Of a stretch of 64,000 nt of DNA, positions 42,947-52,430 are shown in pieces. The position numbers were made by a program, and so were the translations under genes. Source of the stretch: Flavobacterium profundi (GTDB taxonomy: Bacteria > Bacteroidota > Bacteroidia > Flavobacteriales > Flavobacteriaceae); assembly GCF_006491645.1 (NCBI RefSeq), contig NZ_VDCZ01000015.1, positions 29,425 through 93,424 of the forward strand. The letters run 5' to 3'. The number at the start of each line of letters is the position of its first letter. Positions within the stretch are counted from its first letter, which is position 1. Below the pieces are notes generated by a model. It saw only the letters and a list, made by a program, of their open reading frames with translations, made no database searches and was not told the origin of the DNA.

Positions 42947-43719
42947 TTTTTTTGTAAAATTATAATGTAATGATCAGCATATTTGGAAAGAAACGAAAAA
43001 TTTCGAATCCCCATTTCTAATTTTCTTAAAAGCTTTAAAAACCCTTTTTTGTTTTTAAAAAAAGGTTCTAAATAAGAGGGAGGAATAAAGAAACCAATCG
43101 GTTGATACTCTTCACATTCCAATGTTTCTTCTGTTAAATGTACTATTTCTTTTGGATTATAATAGTAGGTTGGTACTTTTTCTCCATCAACATTTGCTAA
43201 AACATGCTCATTTCTTCTTCGAAACGCTTTACTCCATTTGCCTTTGGCTAAAAAATAAAGTTGTTCCCAAACTGTGTTTTTTGGCATTACAACTAAAACC
43301 ATTTTGCCTTTTTCTTTTAAAAAATGAGGTGCTGTAGTAAAAAATAAAGACAATTCATCTTGAGACAAACAGTTTAATCCTCCAAAATTAGAAAATAACA
43401 AGTCGTATTTTTCTTCTTTTTGAAAGGAAGAAAGATGTGTAATATCTAAAGTTGAAAAAGTAAGATTTTGAAATTCATTTTTTGCTTTACCAATGGCAAT
43501 CATCTTTTCAGAAATATCAGTAGCAAAAACTTCGAAGTTTTGTGATGCGAGCCAAAGGGCATCTTCACCTGTGCCACAATTGATTTCAAAAATAGTTTTA
43601 ACATTTACTAAGTATTGGGATAAAATGTTGTAGACAGCTTCGCGTTGAAGTTTTCCAATAGCAGTTTGTGTAAACGATTGGTCATAATTAGCTGCGGCAC
43701 TATCAAAACTAGCTTTCAT
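42943..43719 (-). CDS. class I SAM-dependent methyltransferase
   Basis: A 258-residue methyltransferase. The SAM-binding glycine-rich motif IFEINCGTGEDALWLA lies at about residues 40-55, with VFATDISEKMI (acidic motif II) and LLFSNFGGLNCLS. It is tightly embedded between two B12-radical SAM genes, overlapping them by 4 and 11 bases, so it very likely acts on the same pathway intermediate, as an O-, N- or C-methyltransferase. Confidence 0.88.
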   Translation of the reverse strand: MKASFDSAAANYDQSFTQTAIGKLQREAVYNILSQYLVNVKTIFEINCGTGEDALWLASQNFEVFATDISEKMIAIGKAKNEFQNLTFSTLDITHLSSFQKEEKYDLLFSNFGGLNCLSQDELSLFFTTAPHFLKEKGKMVLVVMPKNTVWEQLYFLAKGKWSKAFRRRNEHVLANVDGEKVPTYYYNPKEIVHLTEETLECEEYQPIGFFIPPSYLEPFFKNKKGFLKLLRKLEMGIRNFSFLSKYADHYIIILQKK

Positions 43720-45163
43720 TTTCTAGTGTATTGAGTTGTATTTTATCCCAATAAGCACTGGGAATATAATACACCAGTTTTAGAATGGCTTTTAATTTAT
43801 CGCTATCGATTTGCGAATTGAAGATATTTTTTAAATAATATAATCCCTGACTTTTTCTATATTCTTTATGAACAAATCGTTGTAGTTTTCGATAATAATG
43901 GGAAGAATAGGTACCTTGAAACATTAAGTCTAAATCATCAGAGTCTTTCCAATTTGCTTTTAATTTCAAATCATCTTTTACCTTATTATAAAATTTAGTT
44001 CCTGGCAAAGGATAAGATACTGAAATGCCAATATTATCAGGTAAAAGTTCTTTTACCATTTGTATCGTTTTTTGAATGTCTTCTTGTTTTTCAGTTAAAT
44101 ATCCAAACTGTAAAAAGAAGGCAACTTTAATTTTTTTTTGTTTTAATAAACGTGTGGCTTCATAAATTTCGGATACTTGTGTTCCTTTATCCATGGCATC
44201 TAATATTTTTTGAGAAGCACTTTCTGCACCTACCCAAACCTCTTCTAGTCCTGATTTTGCTAAAGCATCAATAGTGTCTTCTTTCAATAATAAATCCACT
44301 CTACTTTGAATAAAATAGCGTATATGGAGGTTTCTTTTTTGTAATGCTGTATTAAATTCTTGAACCCAATTGGGTTTTAAACCAAAAATATCATCACATA
44401 TCCAAAATCGTTTTACTCCAAAATTTTCTTGTAAATAGGCAATTTCTTCAACAATATATTCTGGAGAATGTGCATTATAGCGATTGCCGTAAATAGGTTT
44501 TGCACACCAATTGCATTTGTAAGGACAACCTCTGGTGGTGGCTATGTTTAAAGTGAATTCTTGACCACTTTGCTTCCAAATGTTACGGTAGGAATCAATA
44601 TTTATCAAATCCCAAGCTGGAAGAGGTAACTCGTCAAGGTTTTGAAGCACAGTCCGAGAAGGGTTTACCTGTGTTTGTTGGTCTTTTTTATAAGCAATTC
44701 CTTTGATGATTTCTACAGAGTTTTCTTTTTCTAAAGTAGCAATCAATTCTTCTAGTGTTATTTCTCCTTCACCTTGAATAATATAATCAGCGCCTTGCTC
44801 TAGATATTCTTCAAAATGATCGGTAGCATCTGAGCTGCACACGATGACACAACAATTATGTTTTTTGCCAATCTGTATCATCTCAAAACAAGCTGCTCTC
44901 ATATTGGTCAAACACATTTTGGTTAAATAATTAAAACCATCATCATAAATCACCAAATAATTAAACTCTTGATTGGTAATAAGGGTTTCAATTTCTTTAG
45001 GAGAATCTAATAAATTGGTGTCAAATAAGTGTACTTGATGCCCTTTATTTCTCATTAAAGCTGCTGCATAAATTGTGCCTAAAGGAGGAAATGGCATTTT
45101 GTTTTTCCATTGTTTAGGGTCTAATTTGTAATAATAAGAATGAGAGAAAAGAATATTAGACAT
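43709..45163 (-). CDS. B12-binding-domain radical SAM enzyme (1)
   Basis: A 484-residue paralogue of the other radical SAM gene in this operon. Both open with a similar ILF-SHxYY...DPKxxK and PPLGxxYxxA pattern. The radical SAM motif RGCPYKCNWC is at about residue 213, with WICDDIFGL and EVWVGAESASQKILDAMD. In the N-terminal domain the usual GGPHA-type loop is replaced by VCSSDATDHF, which suggests an altered or absent cobalamin site. It overlaps the nucleotidyltransferase gene by 8 bases and the methyltransferase gene by 11. Confidence 0.88.
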   Translation of the reverse strand: MSNILFSHSYYYKLDPKQWKNKMPFPPLGTIYAAALMRNKGHQVHLFDTNLLDSPKEIETLITNQEFNYLVIYDDGFNYLTKMCLTNMRAACFEMIQIGKKHNCCVIVCSSDATDHFEEYLEQGADYIIQGEGEITLEELIATLEKENSVEIIKGIAYKKDQQTQVNPSRTVLQNLDELPLPAWDLINIDSYRNIWKQSGQEFTLNIATTRGCPYKCNWCAKPIYGNRYNAHSPEYIVEEIAYLQENFGVKRFWICDDIFGLKPNWVQEFNTALQKRNLHIRYFIQSRVDLLLKEDTIDALAKSGLEEVWVGAESASQKILDAMDKGTQVSEIYEATRLLKQKKIKVAFFLQFGYLTEKQEDIQKTIQMVKELLPDNIGISVSYPLPGTKFYNKVKDDLKLKANWKDSDDLDLMFQGTYSSHYYRKLQRFVHKEYRKSQGLYYLKNIFNSQIDSDKLKAILKLVYYIPSAYWDKIQLNTLENES

Positions 45164-46064
45164 GTTCTTTAGGAATATCTATTTGAAAGTTTTCTTTAAT
45201 GAAATCGTATTTGTTATTGAGAGTATCAATCACTCTTTTCTGAAAATTAGAAGGATGGTGTTTGGATACTTTTTTAGAAGATTTAAAAGCTAGTTCAAAG
45301 TCTTCAGGAAGCATTTTATGTCTAAACTTCATTTTCCAAAAAAATAAAGTTGTTTTAAAAGCCGTTTTTTCCAAAATGTTCCCAATAGGACTAGTAAAAG
45401 TCTTTTCAGAAAATCTTGTTATCCTGTTTTTGTTTACAGGTAAGACAGTTTCAATATTGGTTTTTTTATTGGGGATGAAATCTTTATACCATTCATTTTT
45501 TTTAAAAAAATCTTTAAAAATTGTATCCCCATATAAAGGAATTAGAGTGGCAATTTCAGTAGCTGTAAAAATATTTTTTTCTTCAATTTCTAAATATTCA
45601 GAAGTTATAAAATAATTCATGCAGAAATATTTTCTAGAATTCAAAAGGAATATTTTTTTAAATAAAATTAAAAAAGCTCTACATGTCCAAAGGTGATTGG
45701 GTTTTGTGATAATAAAGTAATCCACATCACTATTTTTATCAAAATACCCTTTGGATAAGGAGCCAGAAATGGCTATTCCTTCTATAAATGGAAAATAACG
45801 CGATATGAATTGGGCTCTTTTTTTAGCTTTTATTAAGGCAATTGCCGCATTTTGATTTCCTCTTTTTCTTTTTTCGATGCAGTCACTTGAAAGATGTGTG
45901 TGGTAGAAATCTTCTGTTTTTTCAATAATCCCTTTTGAAAGTGCAGTCTTTAATTCTTCATGCACGACACGTAATTCCCTATGAGGAGAATATTGGTAAA
46001 TTTCCTCTTCTTTTAAGGGATGGTTAAATATTGAAAAATACAATAATGGCTTTAAAATTTTCAA
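45156..46064 (-). CDS. nucleotidyltransferase-domain protein
   Basis: A 302-residue protein with a Pol-beta-type nucleotidyltransferase core: GIAISGSLSKGYFDKNSDVDYFII near residue 97 carries the GS motif and the DxD metal ligands. The N-terminal 90 residues look like a helical, winged-helix-like domain; the C-terminal part is mostly helical and basic. It is the first gene of the operon and would activate or tag a substrate with a nucleotide. No third acidic residue or partner is certain. A TAAATTTG on minus at 46099-46106 lies just upstream and could be the operon promoter. Confidence 0.75.
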   Translation of the reverse strand: MKILKPLLYFSIFNHPLKEEEIYQYSPHRELRVVHEELKTALSKGIIEKTEDFYHTHLSSDCIEKRKRGNQNAAIALIKAKKRAQFISRYFPFIEGIAISGSLSKGYFDKNSDVDYFIITKPNHLWTCRAFLILFKKIFLLNSRKYFCMNYFITSEYLEIEEKNIFTATEIATLIPLYGDTIFKDFFKKNEWYKDFIPNKKTNIETVLPVNKNRITRFSEKTFTSPIGNILEKTAFKTTLFFWKMKFRHKMLPEDFELAFKSSKKVSKHHPSNFQKRVIDTLNNKYDFIKENFQIDIPKEHV

Positions 46065-46156
46065 GTTTTTTTGTTTATAGTTGTTTGTTTTGTCTTTTCA
46101 AATTTACTAAATCAACAGCTGTAATAATAATGAAATTAAAATATTAACATATGAGA

Positions 46157-47278
46157 TTAATTTGTTTTAAAATCATATGGAAATGTAGCATTTTTATATT
46201 CCAGAAGCATTGAAAATGGAATTAAAAAACTCGTTTCACAGCTTCTAATTACACGGGCAAATGTGGGAGTAAATTCAATACCGAGTTCTGTAAAATTCCA
46301 TTGCGGGAAAGTCCAAATGCTTAAGTCATTATAATCGCAATAATCCTCTTCATCAGTAGGAGTTTTAAATTTTTCATTTTGATTCACCAATTCAAATATT
46401 TTTGGACCAAAGAAATTCGTTCGATAATCTGAAAACTGCATAAAATTTTCATGATCATAAGGTGTTACCGATTTATCAAAAGCTAAAATTTCATCAATTT
46501 CATACTGTTTTCCTGAATGTAAATCAATTATATTTCCTTCACCACCAAAATCAGGATGAGCTCCACCACAATAATAGGAAAGGAAAACATGATATCCTAA
46601 AAGATTAGTATCTAAATACGTAATGGTAATGTTGTATTCAATACCGCCACCAGTATTGTAACTAAACGGAGAAGAACAGCTCAATTGGTTTAAAGTCATT
46701 TCAATGTGTTTCTTTTCCAGTATGGGATTTAATATGTTTCTTGTTTCTTCAGAAAAAGTATTTCCTAATCTAAAAAAAGGTGTAGCGCAATGCTTTTCAG
46801 TAAACCAAATCATTTCTTGATTTTTATAAGTAGTAATAGAATCACGAGAAAAACGAATGTAATGCACTTTAATCACGTCTAAATTTCGATCTGTTTCTTC
46901 ATCAAAATCGAATTTAGGATATTTTGAAAAATCAATTTTTTTTAAAGTAACTGTGATGTTTTTTCCTGCTTTGTTTTTCCATTGTCCTATAAAATCTGAA
47001 TTTACTTTAGTCAATTCAAATTTTTCTTCGAAATCAGTTTCTTCATAATCATTACCAAAATATAAATTATAAGATTGTTCCTTAAATTTTCCGTTTAAAC
47101 GAATATCTTTTAATGATTTTTCATAAAAATAATTTCCCTCAAGGTAATTGTTATCGTATTCTGATATTTCCATAAAAATAACAGATTTTCCTAATTTCCC
47201 CTCTAAATAATAAGTGTTTTGAGCGAAACTTAGCATTGGTACTAATAAAAAGAATAGTATTTTAAAAGTAGTTTTCAT
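46157..47278 (-). CDS. secreted protein, possibly DUF3298-like
   Basis: A 373-residue exported protein (signal peptide to about residue 19, SFAQ). The first 120 residues repeat a beta-rich pattern (YYLEGKLGKSVIFMEI, LEGNYFYEK). The second half, with SYYCGGAHPDFGGEGNIIDL and HSGKQYEIDEILAF, resembles the DUF3298 fold of RsiV/PdaC-type proteins by pattern only. It is downstream of polA and the small lipoprotein-like gene on the same strand but not evidently coupled. The function is unknown. Confidence 0.6.
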   Translation of the reverse strand: MKTTFKILFFLLVPMLSFAQNTYYLEGKLGKSVIFMEISEYDNNYLEGNYFYEKSLKDIRLNGKFKEQSYNLYFGNDYEETDFEEKFELTKVNSDFIGQWKNKAGKNITVTLKKIDFSKYPKFDFDEETDRNLDVIKVHYIRFSRDSITTYKNQEMIWFTEKHCATPFFRLGNTFSEETRNILNPILEKKHIEMTLNQLSCSSPFSYNTGGGIEYNITITYLDTNLLGYHVFLSYYCGGAHPDFGGEGNIIDLHSGKQYEIDEILAFDKSVTPYDHENFMQFSDYRTNFFGPKIFELVNQNEKFKTPTDEEDYCDYNDLSIWTFPQWNFTELGIEFTPTFARVIRSCETSFLIPFSMLLEYKNATFPYDFKTN

Positions 47279-47375
47279 TTGTAATTTTCATTTGTAAATA
47301 TTGAGAAACACTATTCCAATTAAGAAAAGAGAATCTATTATTTTAAAAAATTCTCTTTTAAATGAAACGATTTAG

Positions 47376-47765
47376 CTAATTAATTATTGTACAAATTCCG
47401 TTTATACAGTCTACTTGTTGCGGTGGATTCACTACTGCGCAATCAGAAAAAATTTCAAATTCAATATTATAAGAATGTTCTAATTCATTATAAGAATTAA
47501 CCATTTCCGTTAAATGACTTTCATCAACAGCATTCGAATAGGCTAGATATTCCCAAGGACCACCGCAAGGTTTAGAACCAAAAGCAATAAAACTACATCC
47601 AGTTGCTGTATCACATGGAAATGAGGCAACATAGTCTAAAATGGCTTGTTTGTCATTTCGTAAGTCAGTAATATAACTATTTCTGCTTTTTTCTACAATG
47701 GGTTTTTCACATTGAAAACTTTGTAAAAGTAAGAACAGTACTACTAATTTTAAAATCTTTTTCAT
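47376..47765 (-). CDS. small exported cysteine-rich protein, possible lipoprotein
   Basis: A 129-residue protein with a hydrophobic N-terminal signal ending in LQSFQC (Cys19). The lipobox is atypical, but the context fits a lipoprotein. The mature part has seven more cysteines (for example PCDTATGCSFIAFGSKPCGGPWEYL and the terminal CINGIC), likely disulfide-bonded. No enzymatic motif is seen. It lies between two minus-strand genes with a 61-base gap to polA. Confidence 0.55.
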   Translation of the reverse strand: MKKILKLVVLFLLLQSFQCEKPIVEKSRNSYITDLRNDKQAILDYVASFPCDTATGCSFIAFGSKPCGGPWEYLAYSNAVDESHLTEMVNSYNELEHSYNIEFEIFSDCAVVNPPQQVDCINGICTIIN

Positions 47766-47826
47766 AGCTATTTTACCATAAGATGACTGGGATTCTAATT
47801 GGTTGCGTGGATAGCTGAAAATTCTA

Positions 47827-50667
47827 TCAATGTGCTTCTAACCAATCTCTTCCTAAGCCTAAATCTACTGTAAGAGGAACTGCTAATGTAAAAGCATTTT
47901 CCATTTCTTTTTTGATCATCGGTTGAATTGTCTCTAGCTCACTATTGTGTACATCAAATACCAATTCGTCATGTACTTGTAACAACATCTTGGATTGCCA
48001 ATTTTCCTTTTTCAAACGGTTATGAATATTGATCATAGCCAATTTAATAATGTCTGCTGCACTTCCTTGAATAGGAGCATTTACAGCATTTCGTTCGGCA
48101 CCGCCTCTCACCACTGCATTAGCTGAATTAATATCTTTTAAATAACGTCTTCTTCCTAAAACGGTTTCTACATATCCTTTTTCTCTTGCCGTATCAATTT
48201 GATCATTGATATAGGCTTTTAATTTAGGATAGGTTTTGTAATAAGCATCAATTAATTCTGCACTTTCGCTACGGGTTAAATCGGTTTGATTACTTAATCC
48301 AAAAGCAGAAACACCATATATAATTCCAAAGTTTACAGTTTTGGCATTACTACGTTGCTCTTTGGTTACCTCTTCCAAAGGAACATTGAATACTTTAGAA
48401 GCTGTTGAACGGTGGATGTCTTCTCCTTTTTGAAAAGCTTCTATCATGGTTGTTTCACCTGATAAAGCAGCAATAATACGCAATTCAATTTGTGAATAAT
48501 CGGCTGCTAATAAAGTGTGATTTTCATCTCTTGCAATAAATGCTTTTCTAATTTGTCTTCCGCGTTCTGTACGAATAGGAATGTTTTGTAAATTTGGATT
48601 ATTCGAACTTAAACGACCTGTAGCAGCAACCGTTTGCATGTAATCGGTATGTACACGATGCGTTTTAGGATCTACTTGGTTTGGAAGCGCATCAACATAA
48701 GTGCTTTTTAATTTAACAAGTTGTCTCCATTCTAAAATATGACGCACAATTTCGTGGTCTTTGGCTAAGTAACTTAGAATTTCTTCCCCAGTTGCATATT
48801 GACCTGTTTTGGTTTTCTTTTGTTTTGTGCCGCCAATTTTTAGCTTGTCAAACAAAATATCCCCTAACTGCTTTGGAGAAGCTAAATTAAAGGTTTCACC
48901 AGCTATTTCATATATTTTTTGTTCGAATTCATCTATTTCGATTTGCATGTCTTTCGACATTTTTTGTAAGAAATCAACGTCTAAATGAATTCCTTCACTT
49001 TCCATAGCTGCAAGCACTTCAACTAAAGGAATTTCTATTTCGTCAAATAATTTTTTAGTACCTACTCTTTCTAAAATAGGTTGGAAATGCTCTTTTAATT
49101 GAAAAGTAATGTCTGCATCTTCAACCGCATATTCTTTTACGTCTTCTACTGCAACGTCACGCATCGATTTTTGATTTTTTCCTTTCTTACCAATTAATGT
49201 TTCAATTGATTTTGGTGCATACTTTAGATAGGTTTCTGATAATACATCCATATTATGTCGCATATCAGGATTGATTAAATAGTGTGCAATCATGGTATCA
49301 AAAAACTTTCCTTTTACAGTAATGCCATAATTTGCTAAAATTTTTAAATCGTATTTTAAATTTTGGCCAATTTTTTCAATTTGCTCGTTCTCAAAGAAAG
49401 GAAGTAGTTTTTCAGCTAAAGCTTTTGCTTCTTCTTGATTCTCAGGAAACGGAACATAGAAACCTTTTCCTTTTTCCCATGAAAATGCGATACCTACTAA
49501 TTCGGCATGCAAAGCATCTAAACCTGTAGTTTCTGTATCAAAACAAACGGAAGTTTGCTTTTGTAAATTTTGTAATAGTAATTTTAGAGCTAAATCCCCT
49601 TGAACAATTTGATAGAAATGCTCGGTATTTTCTAATGTATTGTAGTATGAGTTTGTACTGTTTTCTTCAGTAGATTCATCGGAAAAACCAAATAAATCCA
49701 TTTGATTTTCGGCTGTCTTTTTAACTGGACTTTTCTTTGCTCCATTTTGATTTAGAAGTGTGTCTTCCTCATTTGAATTCGCGTTAGCACCAAAAAGTTT
49801 GTCGAATTGTGCTTTCATTTGACGGAACTCTAACTCTTGAAAAATAGCATCTGTTTTTTCAACATCTGGTTGCGAAAGTTCAAAATCCTTTTCATTAAAC
49901 GCTACAGGACAATCTAAAAGTATGGTGGCTAATTTTTTAGACAGCAATCCTTTTTCTTTATTAGCTTCAATATTTTCTTTCATTTTTCCCTTTAACTGAT
50001 GGGTGTTGGCTAATAAATTTTCCATAGAACCGTATTCTGCTAAAAATTTCTTAGCTGTTTTTTCACCTACGCCAGGTAATCCAGGAATATTGTCTACAGC
50101 ATCTCCCATCATTCCTAAAAAGTCAATAACTTGTTCGGGGCGTTCCACTTCGAATTTTTCTTGTACTTCTGGAATACCCCAAATTTCAATTCCATTCCCC
50201 ATTCTTGCAGGACGATACATGAAAATATTTTCTGAAACTAACTGTGCAAAATCTTTATCAGGAGTAACCATAAAAACTTGATATCCTTCTTTTTCTGCTT
50301 GTTTGGCTAAGGTTCCAATTAAATCATCTGCTTCAAAACCTGCTTTTTCCATAATAGGAATATGCATGGCTTTTAGTAATTCCTGAATATAAGGAACAGC
50401 AATCTTTATTGCTTCTGGGGTTTCATCCCGGTTTGCTTTATATTCTTGAAACATTTCTAAACGAAAATCACTTCCTCCTTTGTCAAACGCTACGGCTAAA
50501 TGATCTGGTTTTTCTCTTTTAATCACATCCATTAAGGAATTCATAAATCCCATTATAGCAGAAGTGTCCATTCCTTTTGAATTAATTCTTGGATTTTTAA
50601 TAAAAGCATAATAACCTCTAAAAATTAACGCATAGGCATCGAGTAGGAATAATCGTTTTTGTGACAT
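47827..50667 (-). CDS. polA: DNA polymerase I
   Basis: A 946-residue PolI with all three activities. The 5'-3' exonuclease domain spans about 1-290 (LLDAYALIFRGYYAF, LAVAFDKGG, helix-hairpin-helix NIPGLPGVGEKTAKKFL). The proofreading 3'-5' exonuclease spans about 350-540 and keeps its acidic motif FDTETTGLDAL. The polymerase domain spans about 560-946 with motif A AADYSQIELRI, motif B RSNAKTVNFGIIYG and motif C QVHDELVFD. It serves in primer removal and repair. Many PolI proteins have lost the proofreading residues, but this one retains them. Confidence 0.97.
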   Translation of the reverse strand: MSQKRLFLLDAYALIFRGYYAFIKNPRINSKGMDTSAIMGFMNSLMDVIKREKPDHLAVAFDKGGSDFRLEMFQEYKANRDETPEAIKIAVPYIQELLKAMHIPIMEKAGFEADDLIGTLAKQAEKEGYQVFMVTPDKDFAQLVSENIFMYRPARMGNGIEIWGIPEVQEKFEVERPEQVIDFLGMMGDAVDNIPGLPGVGEKTAKKFLAEYGSMENLLANTHQLKGKMKENIEANKEKGLLSKKLATILLDCPVAFNEKDFELSQPDVEKTDAIFQELEFRQMKAQFDKLFGANANSNEEDTLLNQNGAKKSPVKKTAENQMDLFGFSDESTEENSTNSYYNTLENTEHFYQIVQGDLALKLLLQNLQKQTSVCFDTETTGLDALHAELVGIAFSWEKGKGFYVPFPENQEEAKALAEKLLPFFENEQIEKIGQNLKYDLKILANYGITVKGKFFDTMIAHYLINPDMRHNMDVLSETYLKYAPKSIETLIGKKGKNQKSMRDVAVEDVKEYAVEDADITFQLKEHFQPILERVGTKKLFDEIEIPLVEVLAAMESEGIHLDVDFLQKMSKDMQIEIDEFEQKIYEIAGETFNLASPKQLGDILFDKLKIGGTKQKKTKTGQYATGEEILSYLAKDHEIVRHILEWRQLVKLKSTYVDALPNQVDPKTHRVHTDYMQTVAATGRLSSNNPNLQNIPIRTERGRQIRKAFIARDENHTLLAADYSQIELRIIAALSGETTMIEAFQKGEDIHRSTASKVFNVPLEEVTKEQRSNAKTVNFGIIYGVSAFGLSNQTDLTRSESAELIDAYYKTYPKLKAYINDQIDTAREKGYVETVLGRRRYLKDINSANAVVRGGAERNAVNAPIQGSAADIIKLAMINIHNRLKKENWQSKMLLQVHDELVFDVHNSELETIQPMIKKEMENAFTLAVPLTVDLGLGRDWLEAH

Positions 50668-50846
50668 GAAATTATTTTTTAATTGGAAATGTAAAAATAC
50701 AATTCTTTAAAACATTTATTCCTTTTTTCATCGCAAAATATAATTAACAAAAAGTACAGAAAAAATGTAACTAAAGTTAAACTTTTGATAATCAGTATCT
50801 TTAATATGGGTTTTGATTACATTTAATCTAAAATTTAAAGAAGATT

Positions 50847-52313
50847 ATGAAAAAAAAATGGCCCCATTTTAAATTGTTTTTTTGGGTAACATGCATGAGT
50901 TTTTTAATTCAGAATGCTGTTGCTCAAGTAGGGATTAATACTACTTCTCCCGATGCATCTTCTGTACTTGAAGTCAATTCAACTACTAAAGGATTCTTAA
51001 CTCCTAGAATGACAACTGCTCAAAAGAATGTAATCACTTCGCCTGCCAATGGCTTAATGGTTTATGATACAGATACTAAAGAATATAGTTATTATGATAG
51101 TTCAGCTAGTACATGGATCAATATTAAGCAAGGAAGGTCTAAATTTAAGCGTATTAAATCCACAGATGTTTTGGCAACCGTTTTAGCTGCTGAATTAGCT
51201 GCTGGAGGAGGAGCAAAGTACGTATTAGATTCTCAGACATTATATGAAATTAATGGAACTGTTGTGGTAAATTTACCCATTGAATTGAATAATGCGTATT
51301 TGGTTGGTTTGGACGCTGGTGATGATAAATTAGTTAAAACATCTGGAGATTTGTTTACTGGAACAACAGGAGGTACTGTTAAAGTACTTACCCTCGTTGC
51401 GTCAGGTGGTAATGTTTTTAATATAAATGGAGGAGGGACACAGTCGATGATATTCAGGGACTGTGTAATTGCAAACTCTACTAATGTAGGAGTTTTGGAA
51501 AGTTTTACTTTGGTTTTTGGAAGTGTTATTCAATTTGTAAGTAATACAAATGGGTTAATTTATAGGAATATAGGTAAATTATTATTGGATAATCAAGCCT
51601 GGTTTGGTAATAACCTAGGTACTTTTGAAAAATATGAAGGAACTTTTACTTCTATTCAAAAACAAGGTGGCTTTATGGATGTGAATGGAACGGCTATAGG
51701 TATGGACATGTCTTCTAATCCAACAGTATCTTCAGATGGAACTTTATATGGTGTTAATTTTGCAGGAACTTTATCTACAGGTTTGTATGTGAAAGCCTAT
51801 ACTACAGGTTCTTATACAGGATTTAACTTTAATAATACGTGGAATGTGAATTGTTCTGGTATTCCTATAGAAAGTGACGCTGTTGCTGTAGGTGATGTTA
51901 ATTTTGATTTAGCAGTTGGTTCAGGAGTATTAACTACTTTGACAACAGGTACACCAGTTAAAATATTGGGTACCACTTCTGCAAATAATTTTTTTAGAGC
52001 ATCAATAGGTGGAACCAACAATAGAATACAGTATTTGGGAAATCAAAAAAGATTCTTTACTATAAATGCAGCTGTATCTTTTCAAGCAACAAATAGTAGT
52101 AATACAATTTATGTGATTTATATTGCTAAAAATGGTTCCGTAATTAATCGATCAAAAACTTATATTTTTACGACAAATACAAGTGATATTTTTGCTTTAC
52201 CGTTGCAATGTGTATTAGAGTTATCTCCTAACGATTATGTTGAAGTATATGCAGAAAGATATAGTGGGACAAGTAATATGCTTACAGTTTCTTTGAATCT
52301 CTTCATGAAATAA
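50847..52313 (+). CDS. secreted surface protein with N-terminal flavobacterial repeat
   Basis: A 488-residue exported protein (signal peptide to about residue 26, AVAQ). Its N-terminus after cleavage, VGINTTSPDASSVLEVNSTT followed by KGFLTPRMTTAQ and GLMVYDTDT, is the widespread flavobacterial surface-protein start resembling phage tail-fibre segments. The remainder is beta-rich, Gly/Thr/Ser/Asn-rich and tail-spike-like. There is no T9SS signal and no enzyme motif. It has its own terminator. The role is probably structural or adhesive. Confidence 0.65.
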   Translation: MKKKWPHFKLFFWVTCMSFLIQNAVAQVGINTTSPDASSVLEVNSTTKGFLTPRMTTAQKNVITSPANGLMVYDTDTKEYSYYDSSASTWINIKQGRSKFKRIKSTDVLATVLAAELAAGGGAKYVLDSQTLYEINGTVVVNLPIELNNAYLVGLDAGDDKLVKTSGDLFTGTTGGTVKVLTLVASGGNVFNINGGGTQSMIFRDCVIANSTNVGVLESFTLVFGSVIQFVSNTNGLIYRNIGKLLLDNQAWFGNNLGTFEKYEGTFTSIQKQGGFMDVNGTAIGMDMSSNPTVSSDGTLYGVNFAGTLSTGLYVKAYTTGSYTGFNFNNTWNVNCSGIPIESDAVAVGDVNFDLAVGSGVLTTLTTGTPVKILGTTSANNFFRASIGGTNNRIQYLGNQKRFFTINAAVSFQATNSSNTIYVIYIAKNGSVINRSKTYIFTTNTSDIFALPLQCVLELSPNDYVEVYAERYSGTSNMLTVSLNLFMK

Positions 52314-52323
52314 ACGAATAATT

Positions 52324-52357
52324 AAAAAAGACCAATTTTTAAAATTGGTCTTTTTTT
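52324..52357 (+). terminator. terminator of the surface protein gene
   Basis: A nearly perfect palindrome (AAAAAAGACCAATTTT with AAAATTGGTCTTTTTT and a T run) begins 10 bases after the stop codon. Confidence 0.9.
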
Positions 52358-52430
52358 AGGTTCGTTAAAATTTTAATAATTCCTACTTGCTACTGCTTGA
52401 TAATTCGTTACTTTGTCTAAAAAATATAAA

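Noticed and set aside
52413..52430. TTG start for the metallophosphoesterase
   Set aside because: The TTG belongs to a promoter-like box, and the ATG at 52431 directly precedes the first membrane helix.
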